Shown: in pieces, positions 7,748-15,913 of the stretch | How positions within the stretch are numbered: position 1 is the stretch's first letter | Layout: each line of letters starts with the position of its first letter | Assembly (NCBI RefSeq): GCF_000250655.1 | Contig: NC_016935.1 | Coordinates: 1,320,001-1,384,000, forward strand | Length of the DNA stretch: 64,000 nt | Direction of reading: 5' to 3' | From: Paenibacillus mucilaginosus 3016 | GTDB taxonomy: Bacteria > Bacillota > Bacilli > Paenibacillales > NBRC-103111 | The notes under the pieces: generated by a model | Told to the model about the DNA's origin: nothing | Databases searched by the model: none | Seen by the model: only the letters and a program-made list of their open reading frames with translations | Program-made: the position numbers and the translations under genes

Positions 7748-9373
7748 ATGAACCAAAAGAGTAAAGCAAAAAGCATGGCCAAACCGGCGGTGATGGCAGG
7801 CTTGGCGGCGGTGCTGGCGGCGGGATGTACCGGTACCGGAGGAGCGCCGGCGGGCGGAGGGGAGACGGCGGGGGCGCAGGGAGGAAGCAGTACGGCGTCG
7901 CCGAGCTTCAACTATACAGGGGCGGGGCCGGTGACGGATCAGCCGGCATCACTGAAGATCCTCGCGACCAATGCGTGGAGCAATAATGTGGATCTGACGA
8001 ACGCGCCGATCGTGCAGGAGGTCACGAAGCGGGCGGGAGTGACCGTCAACTGGGAGCTCATCCCGCCGACGACGTACCAAGACGCCATCAGTCCGCGGCT
8101 CGCGGCGGGAGCGGACCTGCCGGACATCGTCTACCTGCTCGATCAGGACCAGACAATGAAGAATATCCAAGGCGGGCTGTTCAAACCGCTGAACGAATAC
8201 ATCGACAAGTACGGTGTCAACATCAAGAAGCTGTTCGAGAAATATCCGGAGCTGAAGGCCAGCCTGACGACCCCCGACGGCAAAATTTATTACATCCCGC
8301 AGCTCGCGGTCACCAAGAACTACATGCCGACTTTCATGGTCAACATGCGCTGGCTGGATAAGCTGGGGCTGAAGGAGCCGACGACGCTGGATGAGTTCAC
8401 GGAGATGCTCCGGAAGATGAAGTCCGGCGATCCGAACGGCAACGGCAAGCCGGACGAGATTCCATTCTCCGTGCAGCCGAAGCTGCTCGCCAGCGCCTTC
8501 GGACCGGTGTTCGGCATGGATCTGGCCAACAGCTTCTATACGGATAAGGACGGCAAGGTGCACTATGCTTACTACGAGCCGGCTTACAAGGAATACCTCA
8601 CCTACCTGAACGGGCTGTACAAGGAGGGACTGCTCGAGCAGGACTTTGCTTCCACGACGTCGGATCAGATCACCTCGAAATTCTCGCAGAACCTCACGGG
8701 GGTTACGTTCAACTTCAGCTACTATACGTCGATGGTCTACAGCAAGCTGTTCAAGGATTATGATCCGAACACGCCGCTGATCAAGGGCATCGCCCCGCTC
8801 AAGGGGCCGCACGGGGACCAGTTCTACATGGGTCGCAACCCGATTACCGGGGTATTCGGGATCTCGAAGAACGCGGCCGATCCGGAGCTGGCGTTCCGGT
8901 TCCTCGACTATGCGAGCAGCGAAGAGGCCAAGGAGATCTATGCGTGGGGCCTCAAGGGAGAGACATATGAGGTGGTCGACGGCAAGAAGCAGTTTACCGA
9001 GAAAGGGAAGGACAACGATTTTATACAGAAATTCGGCATCAATCCGGTGAACCTGCCGATCGAGCAGTCGGTCGAATCGACGGATGTCCTTGTGGCGCCA
9101 TGGCATGCCAAGATCGACAAGGAGATGGAGAAGTACATCAAGCCGCCGTTCCCGTTCGTCTACGCGCTTCCGGATGAGGCCGGCACCGAGAATACGGTCA
9201 TGCCGGATATGACGACCTACGTGAATGAGATGAATATCAAGTTCATCACAGGCAAGGAGAGCCTCGACAACTTCGACGCTTACCTCAAGGCACTGAAGGG
9301 CATGGGCATTGAGGACGTCATCAAGGGAAGACAGGCGCAGTACGACCGGTATCAGGCGGCAGGCAAAAAATAA
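7748..9373 (+). CDS. Sugar-binding lipoprotein of the Lpl-type importer
   Basis: 541 residues. A basic N-terminus and hydrophobic stretch end in the lipobox LAAGC with the lipidated Cys at residue 27, followed by a Gly/Ala/Thr-rich linker. The mature part is a large cluster-1-like solute-binding protein (DPNGNGKPDEIPF and WLDKLGLKEPTTLDEF are typical of LplA/YtcQ proteins). It would be anchored outside the membrane and deliver oligosaccharides to the permeases at 5595 and 6544. The GGGAGG ribosome site is well placed before ATG 7748. The exact sugar is unknown; context suggests pectin-derived fragments. Confidence 0.92.
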   Translation: MNQKSKAKSMAKPAVMAGLAAVLAAGCTGTGGAPAGGGETAGAQGGSSTASPSFNYTGAGPVTDQPASLKILATNAWSNNVDLTNAPIVQEVTKRAGVTVNWELIPPTTYQDAISPRLAAGADLPDIVYLLDQDQTMKNIQGGLFKPLNEYIDKYGVNIKKLFEKYPELKASLTTPDGKIYYIPQLAVTKNYMPTFMVNMRWLDKLGLKEPTTLDEFTEMLRKMKSGDPNGNGKPDEIPFSVQPKLLASAFGPVFGMDLANSFYTDKDGKVHYAYYEPAYKEYLTYLNGLYKEGLLEQDFASTTSDQITSKFSQNLTGVTFNFSYYTSMVYSKLFKDYDPNTPLIKGIAPLKGPHGDQFYMGRNPITGVFGISKNAADPELAFRFLDYASSEEAKEIYAWGLKGETYEVVDGKKQFTEKGKDNDFIQKFGINPVNLPIEQSVESTDVLVAPWHAKIDKEMEKYIKPPFPFVYALPDEAGTENTVMPDMTTYVNEMNIKFITGKESLDNFDAYLKALKGMGIEDVIKGRQAQYDRYQAAGKK

Positions 9374-9387
9374 AGGCCCGTTCACGG

Positions 9388-9418
9388 CACGGCAGCTCCT
9401 TTCAGAGGGGCTGCTGTG
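9388..9418 (+). terminator. GC-rich hairpin after the binding-protein gene
   Basis: CACGGCAGCTCC (9388-9399) pairs, with G-U pairs, to GGGGCTGCTGTG (9407-9418). No T run follows, so it may stabilise the 3' end rather than terminate. Confidence 0.45.
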
Positions 9419-9585
9419 TTGTGGCTTCCTGCGGCCCTGAGCAAGGATTCGCGGGACGGACCGAATTTCGGTTTCCCGGGAGGGGAGATTGCGGTACAAT
9501 CGGGGGAAGAGGCGGGCGGTCGGCCGCCGTGTTCAGGCCATTATTGTATCCGTTTTCAAACAGTCGGAGGGAAGGGGAAGCCGCA

Positions 9586-11154
9586 TTGCAAAAGAAAGTG
9601 TACGTTCCGATCCTGGTGCTGCTCGCCGGGCTGCTTGCTGCAGCGGGTGTGCTCTTCCTCGCGGTCCGTCACCTCACCCGCGCGGACGGGTCAGGACAGG
9701 CGGCCTCCCGGCAGGAGGCCGACCGCGCCACTCTTCAGCCGGCAGTGCTGAAGATCGTCTTCCCGCTGGAGCGGCCTGCGAACGAGGCGGAGGTGATCCG
9801 GGCCGTTGAAGCGAAGCTGGCGCAGGACGGTCTCCCTTTGAAGCTGGAGATTACCTATATCCCGTACGCCCAGTACTGGAATAAGATATGGCTGCTTGCC
9901 GCCAGCGGCGAACCTTATGATCTCGTGGTGACGGCCTACTCGAATATACCGGATCTCGCAGCGAAAAAAGTGCTCGCCCCGCTGGATGAGGCGCTGGAGG
10001 GCTACGGCCCAAGCCTGGTGAAGAGCACCCCGGCTTACGCATTCAAGGGAGTGACGGTGAACGGCCGCATCTACGGTATCCCCCGTGTGATGCCGATGGC
10101 GGAGTTCCAGAGCTTCCTGCAGATCCGGGGTGACCTTCGGAAGAAGTACGGCCTGCCGGAGATCCGGACGATAGCCGGCATGGATGCCTATCTCGAGGCG
10201 GTGTCGAAGCATGAGAAGGATATCGTCCCTTACTATTATGATACGGGCAAGTTCTTGCTGCGCGAATACGGCAATGCAGCGTTCCTGGCCGGGGGATTTT
10301 TCAATTCCCCGGTTTATATTGATCCAGACGACCCCGATCTGCTGGTCAGGAACACCTACGAGTCGGACCGCTTCCGGGATATTATGGCGAAGATGCATGA
10401 GTGGCAGGCCAAGGGCTATGCGCCTTATCCGCCTTCCGTCACCTCGCAGTTCCCGGACCCGGAGCAGGCCTTCCTTTCGGGGCGGGTGGCTGCCACATGG
10501 AGCGTGGTCATGAAGCAGACGGAGCGGGTCGATGACTTCAAGGCGGCCCATCCGGAAGGGGAGCTCGAGAATGTGTATCTTCATCCGGAGAAGCCCAAGT
10601 ATCTCTTCACGGCGGCGGATAACATTCTGTCCGTGCTGTCCACCAGTGCCCATGTGAAAGAGTCGGTGGCTTTCGTGAACTGGCTGAGAAGCAGCCAGGA
10701 GAACTTCGATCTTTTTACCTATGGAATCGAGGGCGTTCATTACAAGCTGAAGGACGGAGCCTTATCTTATGAAGGAATTCCCCCGGAGCGGCGCTATACG
10801 CCGGTCCACTGGGCCTGGGATGATATCCGGTATGCCCGGTTCAGCGAGCATATCCCCAAGGAGTATGCGGCGGCGCTAAGGAGTTGGGACCAGGACGCCG
10901 TGCTCTCGCCCACGCTGGGATTCGTACCGGACCTCGCGCCCGTCAAATCCGAAATGGCCCAGCTCCAGGTGATCACCGGCGAATATCTCCCGCAGCTCTA
11001 TGATGCGGGGGTGGACTGGGAGTCCGTCATGGGCGCCTTCCGCGCGAAGCTCAAGGATGCGGGGATCGACCATGTGGTGGAGGAGATCCAGGAGCAGTTC
11101 GACCGGTTCAGAGAAGAGGGCGGCGGTGCATCCGGCATCCCGGGCGATTCCTGA
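9586..11154 (+). CDS. Extracellular solute-binding protein with DUF3502-like C-terminus, membrane-anchored
   Basis: 522 residues from a TTG start preceded by GGAGGGAAGGGG. Residues about 4-25 form one hydrophobic helix without a lipobox Cys, so the protein looks anchored by an uncleaved signal rather than a lipid. Residues 50-430 resemble an extracellular binding-protein fold ([20 protein letters not shown]). The C-terminal ~70 residues ([29 protein letters not shown]) match the DUF3502 pattern found at the end of Lpl-associated binding proteins. It may be a second capture protein or a co-sensor for the upstream kinase. Its stop abuts a chemoreceptor fragment, so the last residues ([15 protein letters not shown]) may be a recombination scar. 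Confidence 0.75.
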   Translation: MQKKVYVPILVLLAGLLAAAGVLFLAVRHLTRADGSGQAASRQEADRATLQPAVLKIVFPLERPANEAEVIRAVEAKLAQDGLPLKLEITYIPYAQYWNKIWLLAASGEPYDLVVTAYSNIPDLAAKKVLAPLDEALEGYGPSLVKSTPAYAFKGVTVNGRIYGIPRVMPMAEFQSFLQIRGDLRKKYGLPEIRTIAGMDAYLEAVSKHEKDIVPYYYDTGKFLLREYGNAAFLAGGFFNSPVYIDPDDPDLLVRNTYESDRFRDIMAKMHEWQAKGYAPYPPSVTSQFPDPEQAFLSGRVAATWSVVMKQTERVDDFKAAHPEGELENVYLHPEKPKYLFTAADNILSVLSTSAHVKESVAFVNWLRSSQENFDLFTYGIEGVHYKLKDGALSYEGIPPERRYTPVHWAWDDIRYARFSEHIPKEYAAALRSWDQDAVLSPTLGFVPDLAPVKSEMAQLQVITGEYLPQLYDAGVDWESVMGAFRAKLKDAGIDHVVEEIQEQFDRFREEGGGASGIPGDS

Positions 11155-11770
11155 TCGTCGAAGGGCTCGGCGGGACGATCAAATCTCTCGGGGAGCGTTC
11201 CCAGGAGATCGGCCAGATCGTCGAGGTCATTACCGGCATCGCCGGCCAGACGAACCTGCTCGCCCTGAACGCGGCGATTGAGGCGGCAAGGGCAGGAGAG
11301 AACGGCCGCGGCTTCGCCGTAGTGGCCGGCGAAGTTCGCAAGCTGGCGGAGCAGTCCGGGTATCGGCCCAGAAGATCTCGCAGCTCGTATCGCTCATTCA
11401 AGAAGAGGCGAACAAGGCCGTCCTCTCGATGAACAGCGTAACGCAGGAAGTGACGCAGGGTATGGGCGTCGTGGCCGATGCCGGACAGTCGTTCCGGCAG
11501 ATCCGCTCTTCCGTAGGCGACGTGACGAGCCAGATCGAGGAAGTGTCCGCTTCGGTGCAGGAAGTCACCACGGGAGCGGAGCAGGTCGTCCACCATATGG
11601 GCGAGATTACGAGAATGGTGGAAGAAACGGCTTCCGGCACCCAGGCGGTATCCTCGGCGGCCGAAGAGCAGCTGGCTTCCATGCAGGAGATCCGCGCTTC
11701 CTCCGAAGCCCTCTCCGAGATGGCCGAGGAGCTGCAGCGCCTGATCGTTAAATTTAAAGTGCAGCGTTAA
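11155..11770 (+). pseudogene. Remnant of a methyl-accepting chemotaxis protein
   Basis: The reading frame starting near 11151 encodes [20 protein letters not shown] and [17 protein letters not shown], the highly conserved signalling hairpin of chemoreceptors. It then loses frame near 11359-11363 (five bases where a multiple of three is expected). It continues in another frame as [20 protein letters not shown] to a stop at 11768. The sensor domain, membrane helices and HAMP are missing. It is therefore an N-terminally deleted, frameshifted fragment fused next to the binding-protein stop. No function is expected. Confidence 0.85.
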
Positions 11771-11806
11771 GTTCAAAGTGTAGCGTCAAGTTAATAGCAT
11801 AGTCTT

Positions 11807-11856
11807 CACCCGGAGCACCTGGTTCATCCCTTTCCTTGGGAGAGCCGGGTGTTTTT
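11807..11856 (+). terminator. Rho-independent terminator
   Basis: CACCCGG (11807-11813) pairs with CCGGGTG (11845-11851), followed by TTTTT. It insulates the next operon from the remnant upstream. Confidence 0.65.
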
Positions 11857-11879
11857 GGCGTTTGGCCGGCGGGTACCTG

Positions 11880-11992
11880 ACCAACCGATCCGCCACGGCA
11901 CCAACCGATCGTGCAGGAACGGGGCTTCTGCCGCAATGGTCCATGGTCTGGGCAAACGGGCCATTGAGACGCACATGGTCCCGAGGTACGAT
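11880..11992 (+). promoter_or_regulatory. Regulated promoter of the oxidoreductase-GH105 operon
   Basis: Two direct copies of ACCAACCGATC at 11880-11890 and 11900-11910 (20 bp apart, same helix face), with CGCCACGGC between them. A 53-bp gap leads to TTGAGA (11964-11969), a 17-bp spacer and TACGAT (11987-11992). The same arrangement and spacing occur at 18586-18698, so this is very probably an activator site, best candidate the AraC-type protein at 15914. Confidence 0.65.
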
Positions 11993-12072
11993 AAGGCCCG
12001 AGAAGAACACCGGAGCTGCGGTTCATTAGGAAGGCGCGGAAGCCCGGTGGAACTTGGGGAGGAATTGGAGTT

Positions 12073-13362
12073 ATGGGAGCGAAAAAAACGTACGTGCTGG
12101 TAGGATCCGGAGGGCGGGCGGAGTTTTATTGGTCCGCGATTGCCACGCAGTTCAAGGAGACGTCGGAGCTGCTGGCTTTTTGTGACACGAATGAGACCCG
12201 CATGAACTATGCGAACAAGCGTCTTACGGAAGTGTACGGAGCGGCAGCCGTTCCGGCGTACAAGGCGGAAGACTTCGACCGGATGATCCGCGAGGTGAAG
12301 CCGGATACGGTGATCGTGACCACGGTGGACCGCACGCATCATACCTATATCATCCGGGCGCTGGAGCTCGGCTGCGACGTCATTACGGAGAAGCCGATGA
12401 CCGTGGATGAAGACAAATGCCAGGCGATCCTGGACGCGGTGGAACGGACGGGCCGCCGGGTGCGCGTGACGTTCAACTACCGGTATGCCCCGCACCATAC
12501 GAAAGCGCGGGAGCTGATTGCAAGCGGCACGATCGGGGATGTGTTCTCCGTGCACTTCGAGTGGCTGCTGAATCACAAGCACGGAGCGGATTACTTCCGC
12601 AGGTGGCACCGGGACAAGCGCAACAGCGGCGGGCTGCTCGTCCACAAATCGACGCACCACTTCGATCTCGTGAACTTCTGGATCGGGTCGCGGCCGGATA
12701 CGGTGTTCGCTTTCGGCGACCTGCTGTTCTACGGCAAGGAGAATGCGGAGCGGCGGGGCGAGACCCGGTTCTACGACCGGGCAACCAGGAATCCGCTGGC
12801 GGAGGACGATCCGTTCGCCCTGCATCTGGACCGCAACGAGAATCTGAAGGCGATGTATCTGGATGCGGAGCATGAGGACGGGTACCGGCGCGACCAGAGC
12901 GTGTTCGGGGACGGTATCTCCATCGAGGACACGATGGGCGTCATGGTGCGCTACAAGAACAACGCAATCCTCACATATTCCCTGAACGCTTACCTGCCCT
13001 GGGAAGGGTATCGGATTGCCTTCAACGGAAGCAAGGGGCGTATCGAGATGTCGGTCGGCGAGAAATCGTACGTGAACTCCGGGGGAGACAAAGCGCAGGA
13101 AGGCGCGGTGAAAAGCCGCTCGATCCGCGTGTTCCCGATGTTCGGGAAGCCGTACGAGGTGGAGGTGGAACTGGCCGCAGGCGGACACGGCGGAGGGGAT
13201 CCCGCCCTCCTGAACGACCTGTTCGGCGAGCCGGCCGAAGACCCGTTCCGGCGGGCGGCGGACCACGTGGACGGAGCGAGGTCCATCCTGACCGGCATTG
13301 CGGCCAACCGGTCGATCCGGACAGGGCTTCCGGTACGGGTCGACGATCTGGTGCGAATCTAA
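12073..13362 (+). CDS. Gfo/Idh/MocA family oxidoreductase
   Basis: 429 residues. An N-terminal Rossmann fold (YVLVGSGGRAEFYW, a variant GxGxxA dinucleotide site) is followed by the diagnostic CDVITEKPM motif near residues 105-113, where Lys of EKP is catalytic. A C-terminal alpha/beta substrate domain follows. It would oxidise or epimerise a sugar or sugar acid with NAD(P) in the cytosol. GGAGGAATTGGAG precedes the ATG. It is the first gene of a two-gene operon with the GH105-like protein 24 bp on, so it probably acts on a monosaccharide that the hydrolase releases. Substrate unknown. Confidence 0.88.
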   Translation: MGAKKTYVLVGSGGRAEFYWSAIATQFKETSELLAFCDTNETRMNYANKRLTEVYGAAAVPAYKAEDFDRMIREVKPDTVIVTTVDRTHHTYIIRALELGCDVITEKPMTVDEDKCQAILDAVERTGRRVRVTFNYRYAPHHTKARELIASGTIGDVFSVHFEWLLNHKHGADYFRRWHRDKRNSGGLLVHKSTHHFDLVNFWIGSRPDTVFAFGDLLFYGKENAERRGETRFYDRATRNPLAEDDPFALHLDRNENLKAMYLDAEHEDGYRRDQSVFGDGISIEDTMGVMVRYKNNAILTYSLNAYLPWEGYRIAFNGSKGRIEMSVGEKSYVNSGGDKAQEGAVKSRSIRVFPMFGKPYEVEVELAAGGHGGGDPALLNDLFGEPAEDPFRRAADHVDGARSILTGIAANRSIRTGLPVRVDDLVRI

Positions 13363-13386
13363 AACAAGAGGGGAGCGGGAACAGAT

Positions 13387-15681
13387 ATGGCTTACGTGGA
13401 GGAACACGAATCGATTGCCGCGCGCACAGCCGGGCGGACGGAGGACATGCTGACGGCGGTGGTGAACCGCTATATCGGGGCGAACCCAAAGCTGCCGCCG
13501 GTGTACCGGGTGTTCAACAGAGGCGGCTTCCTGAGGGATGCGGAGTACCGCTATGATATGAATCTGGCGGAGAAGTTCGGGGAGCTGGAGGACGGGCTCT
13601 TCGTGTATGCCTGGGCGAAGCTGTGGGCCGAGCAGGAAGGCGAGCAGCCTCTGCGGATCTCGTGCTACGGGCCCGTGCGGGCGTTCGTGAACGACGCCTG
13701 GGTGTTCCAGTCGAACCAGCGGGACGACGTGCTGCCCGACCAGACGGCGGAGTTCAAGGCGCCGCTGCGCCGGGGCTGGAACCACGTGGTGCTCGAATTC
13801 ACCAGCGCAGCGACCGGCTGCGGGGGGCGGTTCGGCACCGGGCTCATCAAGGCGGCGCCGCTGCACTTCCTGGCCCCGACCAAGGAACGGGAAGGGCAGG
13901 AGGGGTGGGTCTACAGCGAGCCGCAGGCGGTCCGCTGGTACGGGCTGAAGCCGGCGGAAGCGGAGCTCTCGGGAGGCGAGCCGATGGGGGCGCCGGGCCG
14001 TGAGGCATTCCGCATGGAGTCGCTGGCGCAGGAGAGCGGCGCCCCGGTCCGGTGGCTGCCGGACCGGTCTTGGGACGCCGAGGCGGTGCAGCGCGGCCGC
14101 TTCGCCCGGGTGATCGGCGGGGAGACGGAGCCCGGAAAGCTCGCCTTCGCGTGGGCGAAGCTGGAGAACCGGGGCGCAGCGCCCGCCGAGGTCACGCTGA
14201 AGGGCCGCCTTGCCGGCCGCACTGCGTTGTATCTTGGGGGCCGGCTCGTGTACGAGACCCCGGCGGAAGGCGGCGGCAGCGGGGAGATTGCGGTGGTGCT
14301 GCAGGTGCCGGCCGGCAGCCATGATTTCGTGGTCCGGGGGCAAAGCGAAGGCGAGGGAGCCCCGTGGGGCTTCGACTTCGAGCCCTTCAGCGGTCCGGAG
14401 GAAGTGCGGTGGGTGCAGCCCTCCCCGGTATTGGGGATGGGAGAGGATCCCTGGCTGTACCTCGGTCCCTTTGACAGGGGAGCGGAGCCTTCCGTCAGCG
14501 AGGTGCCCGTCATGGAGACACTGTTCGGCGAGGGCGAGGAGCGGGTCTACTGGCGGGTGGACCAGCCGCGCGGATGGGTGAGGCCGTATCTCGAGAATCC
14601 CCTGTTCGGCCGGTGGAATTATCCGCTCGGCGTGACGCTCTACGGCATCCTCCAGACCGGCAAGGAGCTTGGCCGCGCGGATTATATCGACTACGCGGCC
14701 GATCACATCGGCCAGTGCACCCGGCTCGGCGAGTACTCCGAGTGGGATGCCCAGCAGTACGGCGGACCGGGGACGAATCACCAGCTTGCGCTGATCGACT
14801 CGCTGGATGACTGCGGCTCCTTCGGGGCGACGATGCTGCGGGTTCTCCGGGAGCGGGAGCTGCCGGGAGGCCGGTGGGCGGCGGACCGGATCGCGGAGTA
14901 CATTACCCGCGAGCAGGACCGTCTGCCGAACGGGATGCTGTACCGCCGGCGGGGGCACAGCCAGCTCATGCACGGAACCGTGTGGTGCGACGATCTGTAC
15001 ATGAGCACCCCGTTCTTGTGCCGGTACTACGAGCTGACGGGCGACGAAGCTTATCTGACGGATGCGGCGAATCAGTTTCTGCGCTACAAGGAGCTGCTGT
15101 TCATGCCGGAGCGCCGCATCATGCACCACGTCTATAACCTTCGATTCGGCAAGCCCAATACGGTCCCTTGGGGCCGGGGCAACGGCTGGGTGCTCTTCTC
15201 GCTGACCGAGCTGCTCGAGACGATGCCGGAAGGGCATGCGAAGCGCGGTGAGATCCTGAGCTTCTACCGGGAGCTGTGCTCCGGGTACCTCGCGCTGCAG
15301 GATGAGTACGGCTTGTGGCACCAGGTGCTGACGGACCCGCAGTCTTACCCGGAAGCTTCCTGCACCTCGATGTTCATCTACGCCTTCGCCCGCGGCGTCC
15401 GCTTCGGCTGGCTGCCCGATCCGGGCCCTTATGTGCAGGCGGTGCGCCGGGGATTCGACGGGCTCACCCGCACCTGTATCGACAAGCAGGGCAATGTGTA
15501 CGGCGTGTGCCGCGGCTCGGGCTATTCGTATTCGGCGCTGTATTACAAAGAGCGGCTGTCCTGGCTGCTCAACGATACGCATGGCATCGGCATCGTCCTG
15601 CTCGCGGGGATCGAGACGCTGAGACTGCAGGCGCATCTGGCGTCGGGGACACAGCCGGCTGCAGCGGCGGGCAAGCGGTAG
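13387..15681 (+). CDS. GH105-type unsaturated glucuronyl/galacturonyl hydrolase with long N-terminal domain
   Basis: 764 residues. The C-terminal ~370 residues form the (alpha/alpha)6 barrel of GH88/GH105 enzymes, with WCDDLYM (residues 533-539, containing the catalytic Asp pair region) and WGRGNGW (595-601). These enzymes hydrate the 4,5-unsaturated uronic acid left by polysaccharide lyases. Residues 1-~400 are an additional, beta-rich region with no motif I recognise; YteR-like enzymes are only about 370 residues. No signal peptide, so the enzyme is cytosolic and should act on imported oligosaccharides. Its presence points to a lyase-generated substrate such as rhamnogalacturonan. Confidence 0.85.
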   Translation: MAYVEEHESIAARTAGRTEDMLTAVVNRYIGANPKLPPVYRVFNRGGFLRDAEYRYDMNLAEKFGELEDGLFVYAWAKLWAEQEGEQPLRISCYGPVRAFVNDAWVFQSNQRDDVLPDQTAEFKAPLRRGWNHVVLEFTSAATGCGGRFGTGLIKAAPLHFLAPTKEREGQEGWVYSEPQAVRWYGLKPAEAELSGGEPMGAPGREAFRMESLAQESGAPVRWLPDRSWDAEAVQRGRFARVIGGETEPGKLAFAWAKLENRGAAPAEVTLKGRLAGRTALYLGGRLVYETPAEGGGSGEIAVVLQVPAGSHDFVVRGQSEGEGAPWGFDFEPFSGPEEVRWVQPSPVLGMGEDPWLYLGPFDRGAEPSVSEVPVMETLFGEGEERVYWRVDQPRGWVRPYLENPLFGRWNYPLGVTLYGILQTGKELGRADYIDYAADHIGQCTRLGEYSEWDAQQYGGPGTNHQLALIDSLDDCGSFGATMLRVLRERELPGGRWAADRIAEYITREQDRLPNGMLYRRRGHSQLMHGTVWCDDLYMSTPFLCRYYELTGDEAYLTDAANQFLRYKELLFMPERRIMHHVYNLRFGKPNTVPWGRGNGWVLFSLTELLETMPEGHAKRGEILSFYRELCSGYLALQDEYGLWHQVLTDPQSYPEASCTSMFIYAFARGVRFGWLPDPGPYVQAVRRGFDGLTRTCIDKQGNVYGVCRGSGYSYSALYYKERLSWLLNDTHGIGIVLLAGIETLRLQAHLASGTQPAAAAGKR

Positions 15682-15784
15682 ACGGCGGCAGGCAGCTTCA
15701 GAGACCGCGGCGGAGTTGGCCTCAGCCGCGCGTCCTTTGCATGATGCTTCATTTTCCAAGCGATACCGGAAGAACCGCATAAGG

Positions 15785-15823
15785 CAGACAGTCCGTTGAA
15801 GATCCGGCGGCTGTCTGTTTTTT
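15785..15823 (+). terminator. Rho-independent terminator after the GH105 gene
   Basis: CAGACAG (15785-15791) with CTGTCTG (15811-15817), an inner CCG/CGG pair and six T. It ends the oxidoreductase-hydrolase operon. Confidence 0.85.
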
Positions 15824-15913
15824 CATGGGATCCGCCGGTCAAGGTAGGAATTGGCACACCTGTGGTCGAATATAAAAAAGAGTGCGCTTACATTACACAC
15901 GGGAGGTGACGGG

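Noticed and set aside
7949-9499. 516-codon minus-strand frame opposite the binding-protein gene
   Set aside because: Shadow of a well-supported lipoprotein gene; no motif.
11824-15780. A 1318-codon open frame on the minus strand
   Set aside because: It is antisense to the clearly coding oxidoreductase and GH105 genes, is Arg/His/Pro/Leu-rich with no recognisable domain, and arises from high GC third positions on the opposite strand.
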